Assembly (NCBI RefSeq): GCF_014334135.1
Contig: NZ_CP060497.1
Location: 4,402,001-4,466,000 of the forward strand
DNA: 64,000 nucleotides
DNA from: Olivibacter sp. SDN3
Lineage (GTDB): Bacteria; Bacteroidota; Bacteroidia; Sphingobacteriales; Sphingobacteriaceae
Direction: 5' to 3'
Position 1 is the first letter of the stretch. Every line of letters begins with the position of its first letter. Shown piece by piece: positions 15,672 through 26,922 of the stretch. The position numbers and the translations under genes are program-made. Below the pieces are notes generated by a model. The model did not search any database and had not been told where the DNA came from. It was given only the letters and a program-made list of their open reading frames with translations.

Positions 15672-16951
15672 AAAGCTTATTACAAAAATCGCTCAAACCA
15701 CTTACTATCTTTGCATCCATTGTTTTTGCATTGAGTATACCATCCTATTTTCTGTTAGTTGACTGGATTTGGCTAACAGAATTGGACGAAAACAATGAGC
15801 TGATTGTCCAACGTATCGAAAACGAATTTAACGACCAACAAATCAGTGATGAGAAATTAGAAGAAAGCATACAGTTTTGGAATGAAATACAATCCGTAGG
15901 AAGAATTGGGCCTACGCTAAAACCCTTGCAAAAAGACAGCGTTTATACCATTCGCCGACAAAACCCTTATTTGGAAAAGAAATCAATCGACCGTTTTCGA
16001 GGGTTGATAACGAATATTGAAATCAATAATAAGAACTTTACGGTTACCATTGAAACCAATGTGGAAGAAAGCGAAGAAACTATGGCTTATATCGCTGTTG
16101 TTACGCTTTTGTTTTTTCTCATTATGGTTGTCGGGTTTTGGATTTTGAATAGACGGTTATCAGCCAAATTATGGAAACCTTTCAGAAGTACGTTGTCCAA
16201 ACTAAAAACATTCAACCTGAACAGTCAAACACCAATCGAATTTGAGCGATCCAATACCCTTGAATTTGAAGAACTGAACGAAGCATTACGGAAGCTGATA
16301 GCACACAATATTTCTGTTTACAGAACCCAAAAAGAGTTTACCGAAAATGCCTCACACGAGTTGCAAACACCCTTGGCAATCATCAAAAACAAATTGGATT
16401 TACTACTGCAAAAAGAAACAGTAACAGACCGCCAATACCAAATCATTGAAGAAATAAACAGGGCATTGACACGCAGCACACGCATCAACAAAAACTTGCT
16501 GTTGCTTGCCAAAATAGAAAATCATCAGTTTGATGATAACGAAACGATTAATATCAGTCAATTAACCCAAAAATGTTTAGAACAATTTAAAGAACACGCT
16601 AACAATAAAAATATTATTATTCAACCCGACATAGAACCTAATATCATTATTGAGGGAAACAAAACACTGATTGAAATCCTATTGAACAACTTAGTGTTAA
16701 ATGCTATTCGCCACAACCTGCAAAACGGCACAATTACTATTGTGCTTAATAAAAAGGAATTGGGGATTGCTAATTCAGGAAATACAGCATTAAGCTCATC
16801 AGCTATTTTTAAACGCTTCGCAAAAGTATCAAACGACAGCGCAGGAAGCGGATTAGGATTGGCAATAATCAAACAAATCTGCAATCGCCATAATTGGACT
16901 ATCAACTATCAGTTTATGGATAACACACAGTTTTTTTCTATCCGATTGTAA
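15668..16951 (+). CDS. Sensor histidine kinase
   Basis: 427 residues from the ATG overlapping the regulator stop. Two membrane helices flank a periplasmic domain of about 110 residues (the first in the initial 30 residues, the second VVTLLFFLIMVVGFWIL). The DHp helix carries the phospho-acceptor in NASHELQTPLAII. The ATPase domain has the N box NNLVLNAIRHN and G2 box SGLGLAII; the usual DxGxG G1 box is reduced to IANSG, as in other Bacteroidota kinases. It should phosphorylate the adjacent OmpR-type regulator. Confidence 0.92.
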   Translation: MKSLLQKSLKPLTIFASIVFALSIPSYFLLVDWIWLTELDENNELIVQRIENEFNDQQISDEKLEESIQFWNEIQSVGRIGPTLKPLQKDSVYTIRRQNPYLEKKSIDRFRGLITNIEINNKNFTVTIETNVEESEETMAYIAVVTLLFFLIMVVGFWILNRRLSAKLWKPFRSTLSKLKTFNLNSQTPIEFERSNTLEFEELNEALRKLIAHNISVYRTQKEFTENASHELQTPLAIIKNKLDLLLQKETVTDRQYQIIEEINRALTRSTRINKNLLLLAKIENHQFDDNETINISQLTQKCLEQFKEHANNKNIIIQPDIEPNIIIEGNKTLIEILLNNLVLNAIRHNLQNGTITIVLNKKELGIANSGNTALSSSAIFKRFAKVSNDSAGSGLGLAIIKQICNRHNWTINYQFMDNTQFFSIRL

Positions 16952-17064
16952 AGTTACTCACAGTTTTTTCATTCATATATGGTGTTCGTGATTGCTTCGC
17001 AATTCAAAATTTCTTCTAAATCGCTTGGGAGCTTTGCAGGGTAAAATAAAAATTTATCCGAAAA

Positions 17065-18453
17065 ATGAAGCATTTATTAGTAAGCCTGATTTTATCATCA
17101 ATTGTACATTATTCATCTGCACAGACTACCGACAGCCTTTCGTTTATTAAATCAAAACGAATGTCTGATGCAGATTTGGCAAAAAAGAAAGAGGGAACAT
17201 TTATTACGGGTATTCCCGATTTATCTTCAGACCCTGTGACGGGATTTGGTTTTGGAGTAAGAACCAACATCCATTGGAACGGTACACGAAATGACAGTTT
17301 GTTTGCCTACACGCCGTATCTGATGCGTTTGAGGGCCAACGCAGCTTATTACAGTTCCAATGCAAGAGAATTAGTGTTATCGCTTGACGTTCCCTATTAC
17401 AAAGGCACACGTTGGCGGTTTAAGATTGATTTTAAAGCACAGCAAAACCCCGCAAACCTGTATTTCGGACTTACTGAAAATACATTAGGTGCGTTGCATC
17501 TTCCGTCTGATGCGAACACTACTTTCGCAACCTACGGAGCATTTGACAGCGCAAGAAAAACATTGCGTGCGGGTGGAATTGGCGAAGATGATTTTGTAAC
17601 CGATGCTTTGTCTAACCGTTTTAGGGAAACCGAATTTATGCTTAACCTGAAAGCTGATTACGCATTGGGAAATGGCAAATGGCGTATTATGGGCGGTTAT
17701 GAAATCCAGCATTTAAGTTACAGGACATTTGAGGGAATGGAAGCCGATGCCATAGACCCCGTAACAGGCAACAACATCAAAGCACCAAATGGAACCCCAC
17801 TATTAAGGCGGGATTTTGAACAGGGTTTGATTTCAGGACTGAATGGCGGTTGGGTTTCCATTATTCAAAACGCTATCATTTATGATACAAGGGATTTTGA
17901 ACCCGACCCCACTAAAGGTGCTTACTTCGAGATTGCCAATGAATACTCGAGTAAATATATAGGTTCTCAATTCGATTTTGATAAGTTATTCATACAGGGA
18001 CGCTATTATCAGCAATTGCCTTTTGGTTCGAGAACGGTTTTGGCAGGACGTGTTGGAGTAGGGAATATTTTTGGGAGCAATGCCCCATTTTTTGAATATC
18101 AAGATCAATGGAGTCCCGAGGGAAGCATTAATGCCATGGGCGGTAGACATTCACTACGGGGATACAGGGCAAACAGGTATTTAGCAAGGTCTATGTGGTT
18201 TACCAATATTGAATTACGTGCAAGAGTGGCTGAAACCCAATTGGGTAAACAACATTTTGCCTTTGGAGTAGCCCCGTTTTTTGACGCAGGAACGGTACGT
18301 GACCGTTGGCAAGACCTGAACTTTAAAAGCATCAAGTATTCGTATGGTGGAGGGCTGCGGATTGCATGGAACCAATCAACTGTTATCTCATTTGATTATG
18401 GAATGTCTAAAGAGGATAGGCTGTTTTTCTTTGGAATAGGGCAGGCATTTTAA
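17065..18453 (+). CDS. BamA/TamA-family outer-membrane barrel protein
   Basis: 462 residues with a signal peptide (MKHLLVSLILSSIVHYSSA). It lacks POTRA repeats and consists of a predicted 16-strand barrel. Typical Omp85 surface-antigen features are NAIIYDTRDFEPDPTKGAYFEI and the C-terminal MGGRHSLRGYRANRYL loop (the conserved lid-lock RGYR element), with a terminal aromatic strand ending in GIGQAF. Such POTRA-less proteins are common in Bacteroidota and are of unknown substrate. It follows the two-component system by 113 bp and is probably its target. Confidence 0.85.
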   Translation: MKHLLVSLILSSIVHYSSAQTTDSLSFIKSKRMSDADLAKKKEGTFITGIPDLSSDPVTGFGFGVRTNIHWNGTRNDSLFAYTPYLMRLRANAAYYSSNARELVLSLDVPYYKGTRWRFKIDFKAQQNPANLYFGLTENTLGALHLPSDANTTFATYGAFDSARKTLRAGGIGEDDFVTDALSNRFRETEFMLNLKADYALGNGKWRIMGGYEIQHLSYRTFEGMEADAIDPVTGNNIKAPNGTPLLRRDFEQGLISGLNGGWVSIIQNAIIYDTRDFEPDPTKGAYFEIANEYSSKYIGSQFDFDKLFIQGRYYQQLPFGSRTVLAGRVGVGNIFGSNAPFFEYQDQWSPEGSINAMGGRHSLRGYRANRYLARSMWFTNIELRARVAETQLGKQHFAFGVAPFFDAGTVRDRWQDLNFKSIKYSYGGGLRIAWNQSTVISFDYGMSKEDRLFFFGIGQAF

Positions 18454-18461
18454 CTTTGTAG

Positions 18462-18735
18462 TAAAAGGTTTTACGCAGTATTATCAGCTTTGTTTGACTC
18501 ATTGACTGCGATATTTGCCAAGTTAGGTATCGCAAATGTCAATTCAAACCTTGCAACAGGCATTCGGACAATCGTGATACTGATAATGATTTGGAATATT
18601 GTTGTCGCAAGAGGCGAAGTAACAAGAATTAGCACCTTATCAAAGCAGAATATCGTTTTTCTTATCATTTCGGGAATGGTAACAAGCTTATCGTGGCTGT
18701 TTTATTTCAAAGCACTACAATTAGTAGGAAATTGA
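18462..18735 (+). pseudogene. EamA-family transporter fragment
   Basis: The plus-strand frame begins without a start codon and gives YAVLSALFDSLTAIFAKLG, then VARGEVTRISTLSKQNIVFL and SGMVTSLSWLFYFKALQL, which is the N-terminal third of a short EamA-type exporter. The frame then stops at 18735, where an rteC fragment begins. The gene was cut on both sides during rearrangement. Confidence 0.75.
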
Positions 18736-18780
18736 AGCCAATTGCTCGGTGTAACGGATTGAAGCCGTTATACACTAATT

Positions 18781-18960
18781 GTAGAATGCCTGTCCGGAGT
18801 AAAGGAATGTGTGTTAAAAAGAAGATTTAAGAACACCGATGAAGAAATCCGTTTTTTCAAATATCAGAAACCTGTCATTATAGCCAAACTCATTTACTAC
18901 AATGCGATTTACAAAATCGAGACAAAAAAACCTATGGAGCAAAACCCATTAGGAAATACT
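18781..18960 (+). pseudogene. rteC: Internal rteC fragment (plus strand)
   Basis: The frame gives VECLSGVKECVLKRRFKN and then EEIRFFKYQKP...AKLIYYNAIYKIETKKP, an exact equivalent of residues 40 to 95 of the intact RteC copies. A frameshift after the last lysines then ends it. Both gene ends are absent. Orientation is opposite to that of the three full copies. Confidence 0.85.
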
Positions 18961-18965
18961 AATAA

Positions 18966-20386
<1,421 letters not shown>

Positions 20387-20489
20387 CTACTTGATCATGC
20401 AAATTTCCGAACCTTATCGTAGTGTTGATTTATACAGATTACTGATTTTCATACCATTATTACGGATTTGTGTATTCAGATGGCAAACC

Positions 20490-20683
20490 GTTGACGGATT
20501 TCTGTCGTCATTGGTTTACCAAGCTGCTCACCACCTCAAAAAACAAATAAGCCTTTGTTTTTGACATCGACAAATCCATTGGTAAAATTGCCTATGAACT
20601 GGGTTTTAAGTATCCGCAACATTTTACGCGATTATTTAAGCAAAAAGCAGGGGTAACACCGAATGAGCATCGAAGCTTAAATT
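20490..20683 (+). pseudogene. AraC-family regulator, 3' part of a broken gene
   Basis: From 20560 the frame encodes FDIDKSIGKIAYELGFKY and PQHFTRLFKQKAGVTPNEHR, the second helix-turn-helix of an AraC protein, then a stop. The preceding 70 bp (LVYQAAHHLKKQI in another frame) probably belong to the same gene. It is in the same orientation as the 5' part at 18969 and was separated from it by the aldo-keto reductase segment. Confidence 0.75.
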
Positions 20684-20730
20684 AAACGAGGGTCTCTGAA
20701 AAGCCGATAGGCCTAATTTTGTTGACCTCC

Positions 20731-20850
20731 TTCTGTTCTCATCCCAGCTATAAACAACAAAAGCCCCACATTTCTGTGAGGCTTTTTGTGATCCTATTGG
20801 TACGGAACTCGAACCCTTTTTTGGAAGATTTAAGGTGATAAAAATCGTAC
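20731..20850. repeat. Dispersed terminator/tRNA-end-like block, copy 2
   Basis: CTTCTGTTCTCATCCCAGC, the AAGCCCCACATTTCTGTGAGGCTT hairpin and TGGTACGGAACTCGAACC occur in the same order as in copies 1 and 3. On the minus strand the end reads GGTTCGAGTTCCGTACCA. Confidence 0.6.
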
Positions 20851-20928
20851 ATTATTAAGATTGTAGAAAGCGAAATGGAGTGTATCAAAAATGACCCCGA
20901 TTTACAGCATTTGTTGCAACAAAAATAG
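20840..20928 (+). pseudogene. traG: traG 3' remnant, copy 2
   Basis: From 20860 the frame encodes IVESEMECIKNDPDLQHLLQ followed by QK and a stop, matching the last 20 residues of TraG. A frameshift separates it from an upstream IVH that belongs to the same helix. Confidence 0.8.
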
Positions 20929-21229
20929 AACCTGAAAAGAAGAACCGTCAGAATGAAATTTGAAACGAGCAAAATCGCTGTTTTCCGATAATTTTTTCGG
21001 TGCTTTTTATTCCAAAAAAAGGAGAGACAAATGGATAAAAAAGAGCCGGGTAGAAAAACTAAATGATTTGTTCCTATTTGAGAATAGCGTCAAACACAGA
21101 CCTTACACATTATACTTCAATCCTCATTTCTGTTACACAATACCGCAATTCTGTTATTTATTTTCTTTCCCGGCGCCGCAATTTTGCATCAACAAAGTAT
21201 AATAAACAAAACAGCCAAACTTTAAAAAA

Positions 21230-21967
21230 ATGAAAAAAGCATTAATAACCGGAGCCAATAAAGGAGTTGGTTTCGAGACAGCAAAACAGCTTTTGCAAAA
21301 CGGATATTACGTTTTCATCGGAAGCCGAAATTTAGACAATGGTATTGCTTCGGTAGAACAATTGAAAAGCGAGGGTTTTGAAAATGTAGAAGCCATACAG
21401 TTAGACGTGACAGATGCTACTTCAGTACAAGCTGCCTGTCAGGAAATTGATAATAAAATAGCGGTACTCGATGTACTTGTTAATAATGCAGGCATCAACG
21501 GAGGGTTTCCACAGGCAGCATTGGAATCAAGTGTCGATGCTTTTCAGCAAGTAATGGACACCAATTTATATGGAGTGATAAGGGTAACGCAGGCATTCAT
21601 TGGTTTGTTAAGAAGATCGGAGCAACCAAGAATTGTCAATGTATCATCAAGCGGATGCTCACTTACACTACATTGCGACCCGAACTGGAAATATTATACG
21701 CATAAAGCCGCCCTATATGGTGCTTCAAAAGCAGCAATGAACATGTACACGATTAATCTCGCTTATGAGTTAAGGGATACACCTTTTAAAGTAAACGCAG
21801 TATGTCCGGGATTTGTGGCTACCGATTTCAATGGTCACAGGGGAACTGGAACCGTTCAGGAAGGTGGTATTCGTATTGCCAAATATGCAATGATTGGAGA
21901 AAACGAACCAACTGGAAAATTCATCAGTGAAGAATATAATCCTGAAACCGGAGAAACCCCGTGGTAA
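21230..21967 (+). CDS. Short-chain dehydrogenase/reductase
   Basis: 245 residues with the complete classical SDR set: cofactor loop TGANKGVGFE, LDVTDATSV, NNAGINGG, catalytic Ser in IVNVSSSGCS, and YGASKAAMNMYT providing Tyr and Lys, then VNAVCPGFVATDF. It reduces or oxidises a small carbonyl substrate with NADP(H); the substrate is not evident. The AraC gene starts 20 bp after its stop, so both are likely one transcript. Confidence 0.9.
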   Translation: MKKALITGANKGVGFETAKQLLQNGYYVFIGSRNLDNGIASVEQLKSEGFENVEAIQLDVTDATSVQAACQEIDNKIAVLDVLVNNAGINGGFPQAALESSVDAFQQVMDTNLYGVIRVTQAFIGLLRRSEQPRIVNVSSSGCSLTLHCDPNWKYYTHKAALYGASKAAMNMYTINLAYELRDTPFKVNAVCPGFVATDFNGHRGTGTVQEGGIRIAKYAMIGENEPTGKFISEEYNPETGETPW

Positions 21968-21987
21968 TAATTCAGTAATTTAGTGAG

Positions 21988-22899
21988 ATGAAAAGTAAGG
22001 GGAATAAGCTACATAAGTTTCAGTCGTTATCAGACTTCCATCAGGTGTTCGGGTTATCAAAACCCGTGCATCCTTCGGTAAGTCTTATCCGCATTGAAGA
22101 CATGAAAATACCGCCCGGGGAATTAGCGGACCAATTGGTTTTGGACTTTTACAAGATTGCCTACAAAGACAATCTCGGAAAGGCGAAATACGGACAGCAT
22201 CATTATGACTTTGGAGAGGGCGGCTTAGTGTTTACTTCACCCGGTCAATTATTTGAGAAACCGCGCAATAGTATCCATAAAGGATATATTTTGCTTGTCC
22301 ATCCTGATTTTTTGTTATCTTATCCCTTAGCAAAAAAAATAAGGCAGTATGGTTTCTTTTCCTATAATACAAACGAAGCACTGCATCTATCTGAAAAGGA
22401 AAAAGAAACCATTTTCTCTGTCTTTAATATCATCGAAGATGAACTGAACAGCAGGATCGATGATTTCAGTCAGGATGTTATTATTTCGCAGATCGAGTTG
22501 CTGCTCAATTACAGCACCAGGTTTTACAAACGCCAGTTCATTACACGCAAAACGATTGGCAACAATTTATTGCAACAGTTTGAAGACATTTTGGAAGATT
22601 ATTTCAATAGTGGAAAAACATTGGACAATGGTATTCCGACTGTGCAATATTTGGCTGAACAACTCAATTTATCAGCCACGTATTTAAGCGATATGCTACG
22701 TTCGTTAACAGGGCAAAATACGCAACAGTACATTCACAACAAACTAATTGAGCAAGCGAAAAAAATACTGTCAACCTCTGATTTATCCGTAGCTGAAATA
22801 GCATACCAATTAGGATTTGAGCATCCGCAGTCATTTAGCCGATTGTTCAAGACAAAAACAAACCTATCTCCCTTGGAATTTAGACAATCCTTTAATTAA
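21988..22899 (+). CDS. AraC-family transcriptional regulator
   Basis: 303 residues. The N-terminal part resembles the AraC-type effector domain seen in many Bacteroidota regulators (FGEGGLVFTSPGQLFEKPR). The C-terminus has YLAEQLNLSATYLSDMLRSL and VAEIAYQLGFEHPQSFSRLF followed by TNLSPLEFRQS, the two AraC helix-turn-helix motifs. It is directly downstream of the SDR gene and followed by a strong terminator, suggesting a compact regulator-enzyme module. Confidence 0.9.
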   Translation: MKSKGNKLHKFQSLSDFHQVFGLSKPVHPSVSLIRIEDMKIPPGELADQLVLDFYKIAYKDNLGKAKYGQHHYDFGEGGLVFTSPGQLFEKPRNSIHKGYILLVHPDFLLSYPLAKKIRQYGFFSYNTNEALHLSEKEKETIFSVFNIIEDELNSRIDDFSQDVIISQIELLLNYSTRFYKRQFITRKTIGNNLLQQFEDILEDYFNSGKTLDNGIPTVQYLAEQLNLSATYLSDMLRSLTGQNTQQYIHNKLIEQAKKILSTSDLSVAEIAYQLGFEHPQSFSRLFKTKTNLSPLEFRQSFN

Positions 22900-22950
22900 A
22901 GAATTAGGAAGAGAGACACAGAAAATTAGGGTTTAAAAGAAAACAGGATA

Positions 22951-22982
22951 ATGCCTAAATATTATGATTTAGGCATTTTTTT
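22951..22982 (+). terminator. Rho-independent terminator of the SDR-AraC module
   Basis: ATGCCTAAAT-ATTATG-ATTTAGGCAT is a perfect 10-bp stem with a 6-base loop followed by seven T, 50 bp after the AraC stop. A related stem (ATGCCTAAA/TTTAGGCAT) occurs at 23624-23650 on the other side of the truncated rteC. Confidence 0.85.
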
Positions 22983-23118
22983 CAATACCCGGAATATCAG
23001 GCCTACTATCGCCAAGTCATTTAATCGCTTCTCTAATTTCTCAATCTTCCCTCTGGTCAATTTCTTCACTTCTTGGGAATCATCGTCTGCTATTTCTCCA
23101 TCGTTGTTTTGAATACAA
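22962..23118 (-). pseudogene. C-terminal fragment of an unrecognised protein fused behind rteC
   Basis: On the minus strand, open without a start, the frame encodes SQEVKKLTRGKIEKLEKRLN and then DLAIVGLIFRVLKKMPKS and a stop within the terminator stem. It is charged and helical. It joins the broken end of the truncated rteC out of frame, so it comes from another sequence. I do not recognise the family. Confidence 0.4.
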
Positions 23119-23593
23119 CAACCAGTGAGGTGGAAAAGGACTGGTCAGACTGGAAATAATAAGTGTCCAACCATAGCTTAATATCGTGGTTGCCCCGTAA
23201 AAACATTTTCTCGTCAAGGAACGAGTTATTGCTACGGTAGTACTTGTAAAAATCGAGGTTGTTGTCAAAGAACCTCTTTAGCTTTTTCAGTTCTTTTTTG
23301 AGGTATTTCCTTATGGGCTTTGCTCTGTAGGGCTTCTTTGTCTCGATTTTATAAATGGCGTTGTAGTAAATGAGTTTTGCTAAAATAGCAGGTTTCTGAT
23401 ATTTGAAAAAACGGATTTCTTCATTCACATTCTTAAACCCTCTTTTCAAGACATATTCCTTTACTTCGGACAAGCATTGTACAATTACGTGTATAACAGC
23501 CTCTATTCGTTGTACAGAGCAATCAGCATCTATTCCAGTTTCGGTGATTGAGGTTTCCAGTTTAGAAAGTGTTTCATTGTAAAATTTATCCAT
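23090..23593 (-). pseudogene. rteC: 3'-truncated rteC
   Basis: The first 155 residues match the intact RteC copies (start MDKFYNETLSKLETSITE, then FLDEKMFLRGNHDIKLWLD and YYFQSDQSFSTS). At the point where the others continue HDYKVAKIIANDLIQ, this copy switches to an unrelated tail and stops. The C-terminal half, including the part that resembles a DNA-binding region, is missing, so it is probably not functional. Confidence 0.88.
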
Positions 23594-23730
23594 CCAATTA
23601 TTTTAATTGCTATTTTATTAGAAATGCCTAAATCTGTTGTGTTTAGGCATTATCCAATTCCTCGTTTATAATTTTAGAGAGATGACAGGGCTACCCATCA
23701 TCTACACGCTATTTTTTTAATAAAGAATAG

Positions 23731-24978
23731 CTAAACACTGCCTTTCTGCAATTCAAAGATGGTGATTTCTGGAAGTATACCCACACGACCGGGATATCCA
23801 AGAAATCCAAAACCAGCATTAACATATAGCTGCTTGTTTCCCTCCGAATAAAGCCCTGCCCATTCTTTGTAAATGTATTGCACAGGACTCCATTGGAAGT
23901 GTTCGCTCCGCACACCAAACTGCATTCCATGTGTATGTCCGGCAAACATTGCATCAACATCCGTATCTAATACCTGTTCACGCCAATGCGATGGGTCGTG
24001 TGACAGGAGTAGTTTTACTGCTTCTTCCTCGGTTCCGAGCAATGCCTTTTGAATATTCCCTCTATTCGAAAAGTTCCTCGTACCCCAGTTTTCTACTCCC
24101 ACGATGGAAATAGTTTCGTTATCCACTTTGACCTTGCGGTTCTCGTTGCGAAGCAAATCCCATCCCATGACCTTATGTGTGCCAACGAGGTTTTTGAGGT
24201 TTCGGTGCTTTTCGGGAGAATCCCCGTAACCGAAATGGTAATCGCCATAGTCATGGTTTCCGAGTACCGAAAATACCCCTAAATCGGCTTTCAACTTGGA
24301 AAACAAATCTTGATAGTCCCACATCTCCGAAGCAAGGTGATTGACCAAGTCGCCCGTAAAAAAAATCATATCCGGTTTTTCCCCCATCAATAACTCTATC
24401 CCACCTGATACCGCTTTTTTATTGTAAAACGAACCCGAATGCACATCCGAAATCTGTGCAATGGTCATACCATGAAAGGTTTGTGGAAGATTAGGCAGGT
24501 ACAGCTTTTGCCGACGAATCCTATAATCGTATGCACCCGAAATTACACCCCACGATAGCCCAAAGAACGGCAACGAAGCCACGACCAATCCCGACTTGAG
24601 CAAAAAATCGGAACGTGTGATTACATGCCTCTGCTTGTCTCCGATAAGTTGGGGAGAGGGAGTTTCTTTTTCTTTTTTTGGAAAGAGAAAACGGGAAATC
24701 CACACGCCTCCACGCCTAATGTCGCCAGTAACCAAGACCAGTCCATAGCTAAATTTACACATGGTCGTAATGATAAATGTAATCACAATACCGGAACGGT
24801 AAGCAAACGGAAAATCGGAGCGAAGCGCTGTGAATAACCCGATTAGGAGCATGATGCTATACCCCCACCACAGCCATCCAAACCATATTTTCTTCGCAAA
24901 GGGGATGCTCGACCCACGCAATGCGAAGAAAACATAAAAGTCCAAAGCGACAATAAGTATGGCATAGAAAAGAAGCAT
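23731..24978 (-). CDS. Membrane-anchored calcineurin-like metallophosphoesterase
   Basis: 415 residues. Three or four hydrophobic helices occupy the first 110 residues, then a linker and a further hydrophobic segment (SGLVVASLPFFGLSWGVI). The metallophosphoesterase domain carries the metal-ligand motifs ISDVHSGSF, FTGDLVNH, LGNHDYGDY, LLSHDPSHW and AGHTHGMQFG in order. These proteins (YaeI/YkuE type) act at the membrane on phosphate esters such as lipid pyrophosphates. It begins 9 bp after the aldo-keto reductase on the same strand, forming an operon with it. Confidence 0.9.
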   Translation of the reverse strand: MLLFYAILIVALDFYVFFALRGSSIPFAKKIWFGWLWWGYSIMLLIGLFTALRSDFPFAYRSGIVITFIITTMCKFSYGLVLVTGDIRRGGVWISRFLFPKKEKETPSPQLIGDKQRHVITRSDFLLKSGLVVASLPFFGLSWGVISGAYDYRIRRQKLYLPNLPQTFHGMTIAQISDVHSGSFYNKKAVSGGIELLMGEKPDMIFFTGDLVNHLASEMWDYQDLFSKLKADLGVFSVLGNHDYGDYHFGYGDSPEKHRNLKNLVGTHKVMGWDLLRNENRKVKVDNETISIVGVENWGTRNFSNRGNIQKALLGTEEEAVKLLLSHDPSHWREQVLDTDVDAMFAGHTHGMQFGVRSEHFQWSPVQYIYKEWAGLYSEGNKQLYVNAGFGFLGYPGRVGILPEITIFELQKGSV

Positions 24979-24987
24979 ACGGTATAT

Positions 24988-25980
<993 letters not shown>

Positions 25981-26015
25981 TTAGTACAAAATTGGCTCAA
26001 TAAAAAATGAAACCA

Positions 26016-26031
26016 TTTGCCATTTGGCAAA
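26016..26031. promoter_or_regulatory. Candidate Crp-type operator of the aldo-keto reductase gene
   Basis: TTTGCC-ATTT-GGCAAA is a perfect palindrome whose centre is 36.5 bp from the last base of the presumed -7 box. A nearly identical 16-bp site with exactly the same spacing lies before the Crp-like gene. Binding is inferred. Confidence 0.6.
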
Positions 26032-26039
26032 AAGTGATT

Positions 26040-26609
26040 TTAGCGGATATTCTTTCTTATTCTGCTTAAAGATGATTGCGTAATGCCCAAATAGGAAGCG
26101 ATGTATGACAAAGGCACACGATTTACCAATGTTGGAAACTTCTCGATAAAGTCAAGGTAGCGTTCTGTTCCGTCCTGCGAAACCAATTCGCTTCTTCTTG
26201 CAATTTTTTCGCCGTGATGTTTAGTGATTATTTTTTGAATAATGCTATCCCAACCAATAATCGTTGCGGAAAGGTCTTTCCAATTTTGTTTTGAAAAAAC
26301 AACCAATTTGCAATCGGTAATGGCAGACAGATATTCGGAAGGCGTAAAAACTTCATCAACTGTGTTTCCCGATAAAATCAAATGGTTTTCCTCAATAAAA
26401 TAGCGTGTAATTTCTTCACCTTTGTTGTTGTAATAAAAAACACGAATAACACCGTCCGTAAGAAACCCAACCTGTCTAACTGTTTTTCCCGCTTCCCAAT
26501 AATATTCGTCTTTTTTGAGTTCTATTTCTGTCGCCTTTCTTGTAATCAAGTCTATCTGCTGTTTGTTCAAATTACCGAACTGCAACAGGTAATTTATAAA
26601 TTCTTCCAT
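26040..26609 (-). CDS. Crp/Fnr-family transcriptional regulator
   Basis: 189 residues. The N-terminal cyclic-nucleotide-type barrel (EYYWEAGKTVRQVGFLTDGV, then FIEENHLILSG) lacks the full cAMP-binding arginine motif. The C-terminal helix-turn-helix is YIASYLGITQSSLSRIRKN. In Bacteroidota such proteins often regulate redox enzymes. The gene is upstream of the aldo-keto reductase on the same strand (80-bp gap), and both have matched palindromes at a spacing typical of class II activation. The -7 box ends 4 bp from the start codon, so its own message may be leaderless. Confidence 0.9.
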   Translation of the reverse strand: MEEFINYLLQFGNLNKQQIDLITRKATEIELKKDEYYWEAGKTVRQVGFLTDGVIRVFYYNNKGEEITRYFIEENHLILSGNTVDEVFTPSEYLSAITDCKLVVFSKQNWKDLSATIIGWDSIIQKIITKHHGEKIARRSELVSQDGTERYLDFIEKFPTLVNRVPLSYIASYLGITQSSLSRIRKNIR

Positions 26610-26613
26610 AGTA

Positions 26614-26621
26614 CAAAATTA
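26614..26621 (-). promoter_or_regulatory. -7 box of the Crp-like gene
   Basis: On the minus strand TAATTTTG matches TAnnTTTG and ends 4 bp before the start codon. Transcription would begin at or very near the ATG. Confidence 0.5.
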
Positions 26622-26642
26622 TTAAATGGTTTGGTATGACGA

Positions 26643-26658
26643 TTTGCCAAATGACAAA
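26643..26658. promoter_or_regulatory. Candidate Crp-type operator of the Crp-like gene
   Basis: TTTGCCAAATGACAAA is an imperfect version of the perfect palindrome at 26016-26031. Its centre is also 36.5 bp from the last base of the -7 box. Confidence 0.55.
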
Positions 26659-26719
26659 ATGCAATATTATTTCTGTGTTTCCTAAGGTAACTATCGTTTA
26701 GTCACTTATTCTTATACCC

Positions 26720-26906
26720 TTACTCCTGCTGTATCAAATGCTGTAAATCGGGGTCGTTCTTAATCCGCTCCATTTCGCTTTCGACAATCTGCATAACGTC
26801 CGTTTTAACCTGCCTGTAATTGGCTTCAATGACCTGCTTCATATTGTCGTTGCCGTGTTCATCGGTAAAGGATAATATCTTTGGTATCTTTTTGTAGGCT
26901 TTGGTT
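26720..26906 (-). pseudogene. traG: traG 3' remnant, copy 3
   Basis: About 60 codons in TraG frame remain (TKAYKKIPKILSFTDEHGND, then IVESEMERIKNDPDLQHLIQ and a stop), differing from the intact TraG at several positions. It lies 17 bp beyond the stop of an rteC gene on the same strand. This is the longest traG remnant in the window. Confidence 0.9.
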
Positions 26907-26922
26907 TAGGCAATGAAGTTAT

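Larger units (their letters stand above)
20684..21229. other. Intergenic scar region
   Basis: Holds repeat copy 2 and a traG fragment in its first 250 bp. The remainder has an AT-rich leader for the SDR gene and a very short frame starting MDKKEPGRKTK after a GGAGAG motif at 21013. This resembles the start of a MobA-type protein but is too short to call. Confidence 0.4.

Noticed and set aside
14997-16951. Two-component system as RteA/RteB of a CTnDOT-type element
   Set aside because: The regulator is OmpR-type with a winged helix, not the sigma54-type RteB, and the kinase is downstream and overlapping, next to a BamA-like gene.
20960-21202. 80-codon plus-strand frame and a short MDKKEPGRKTK frame as a mobA piece
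   Set aside because: The match to MobA covers fewer than ten residues and could be chance; no relaxase remnant follows.
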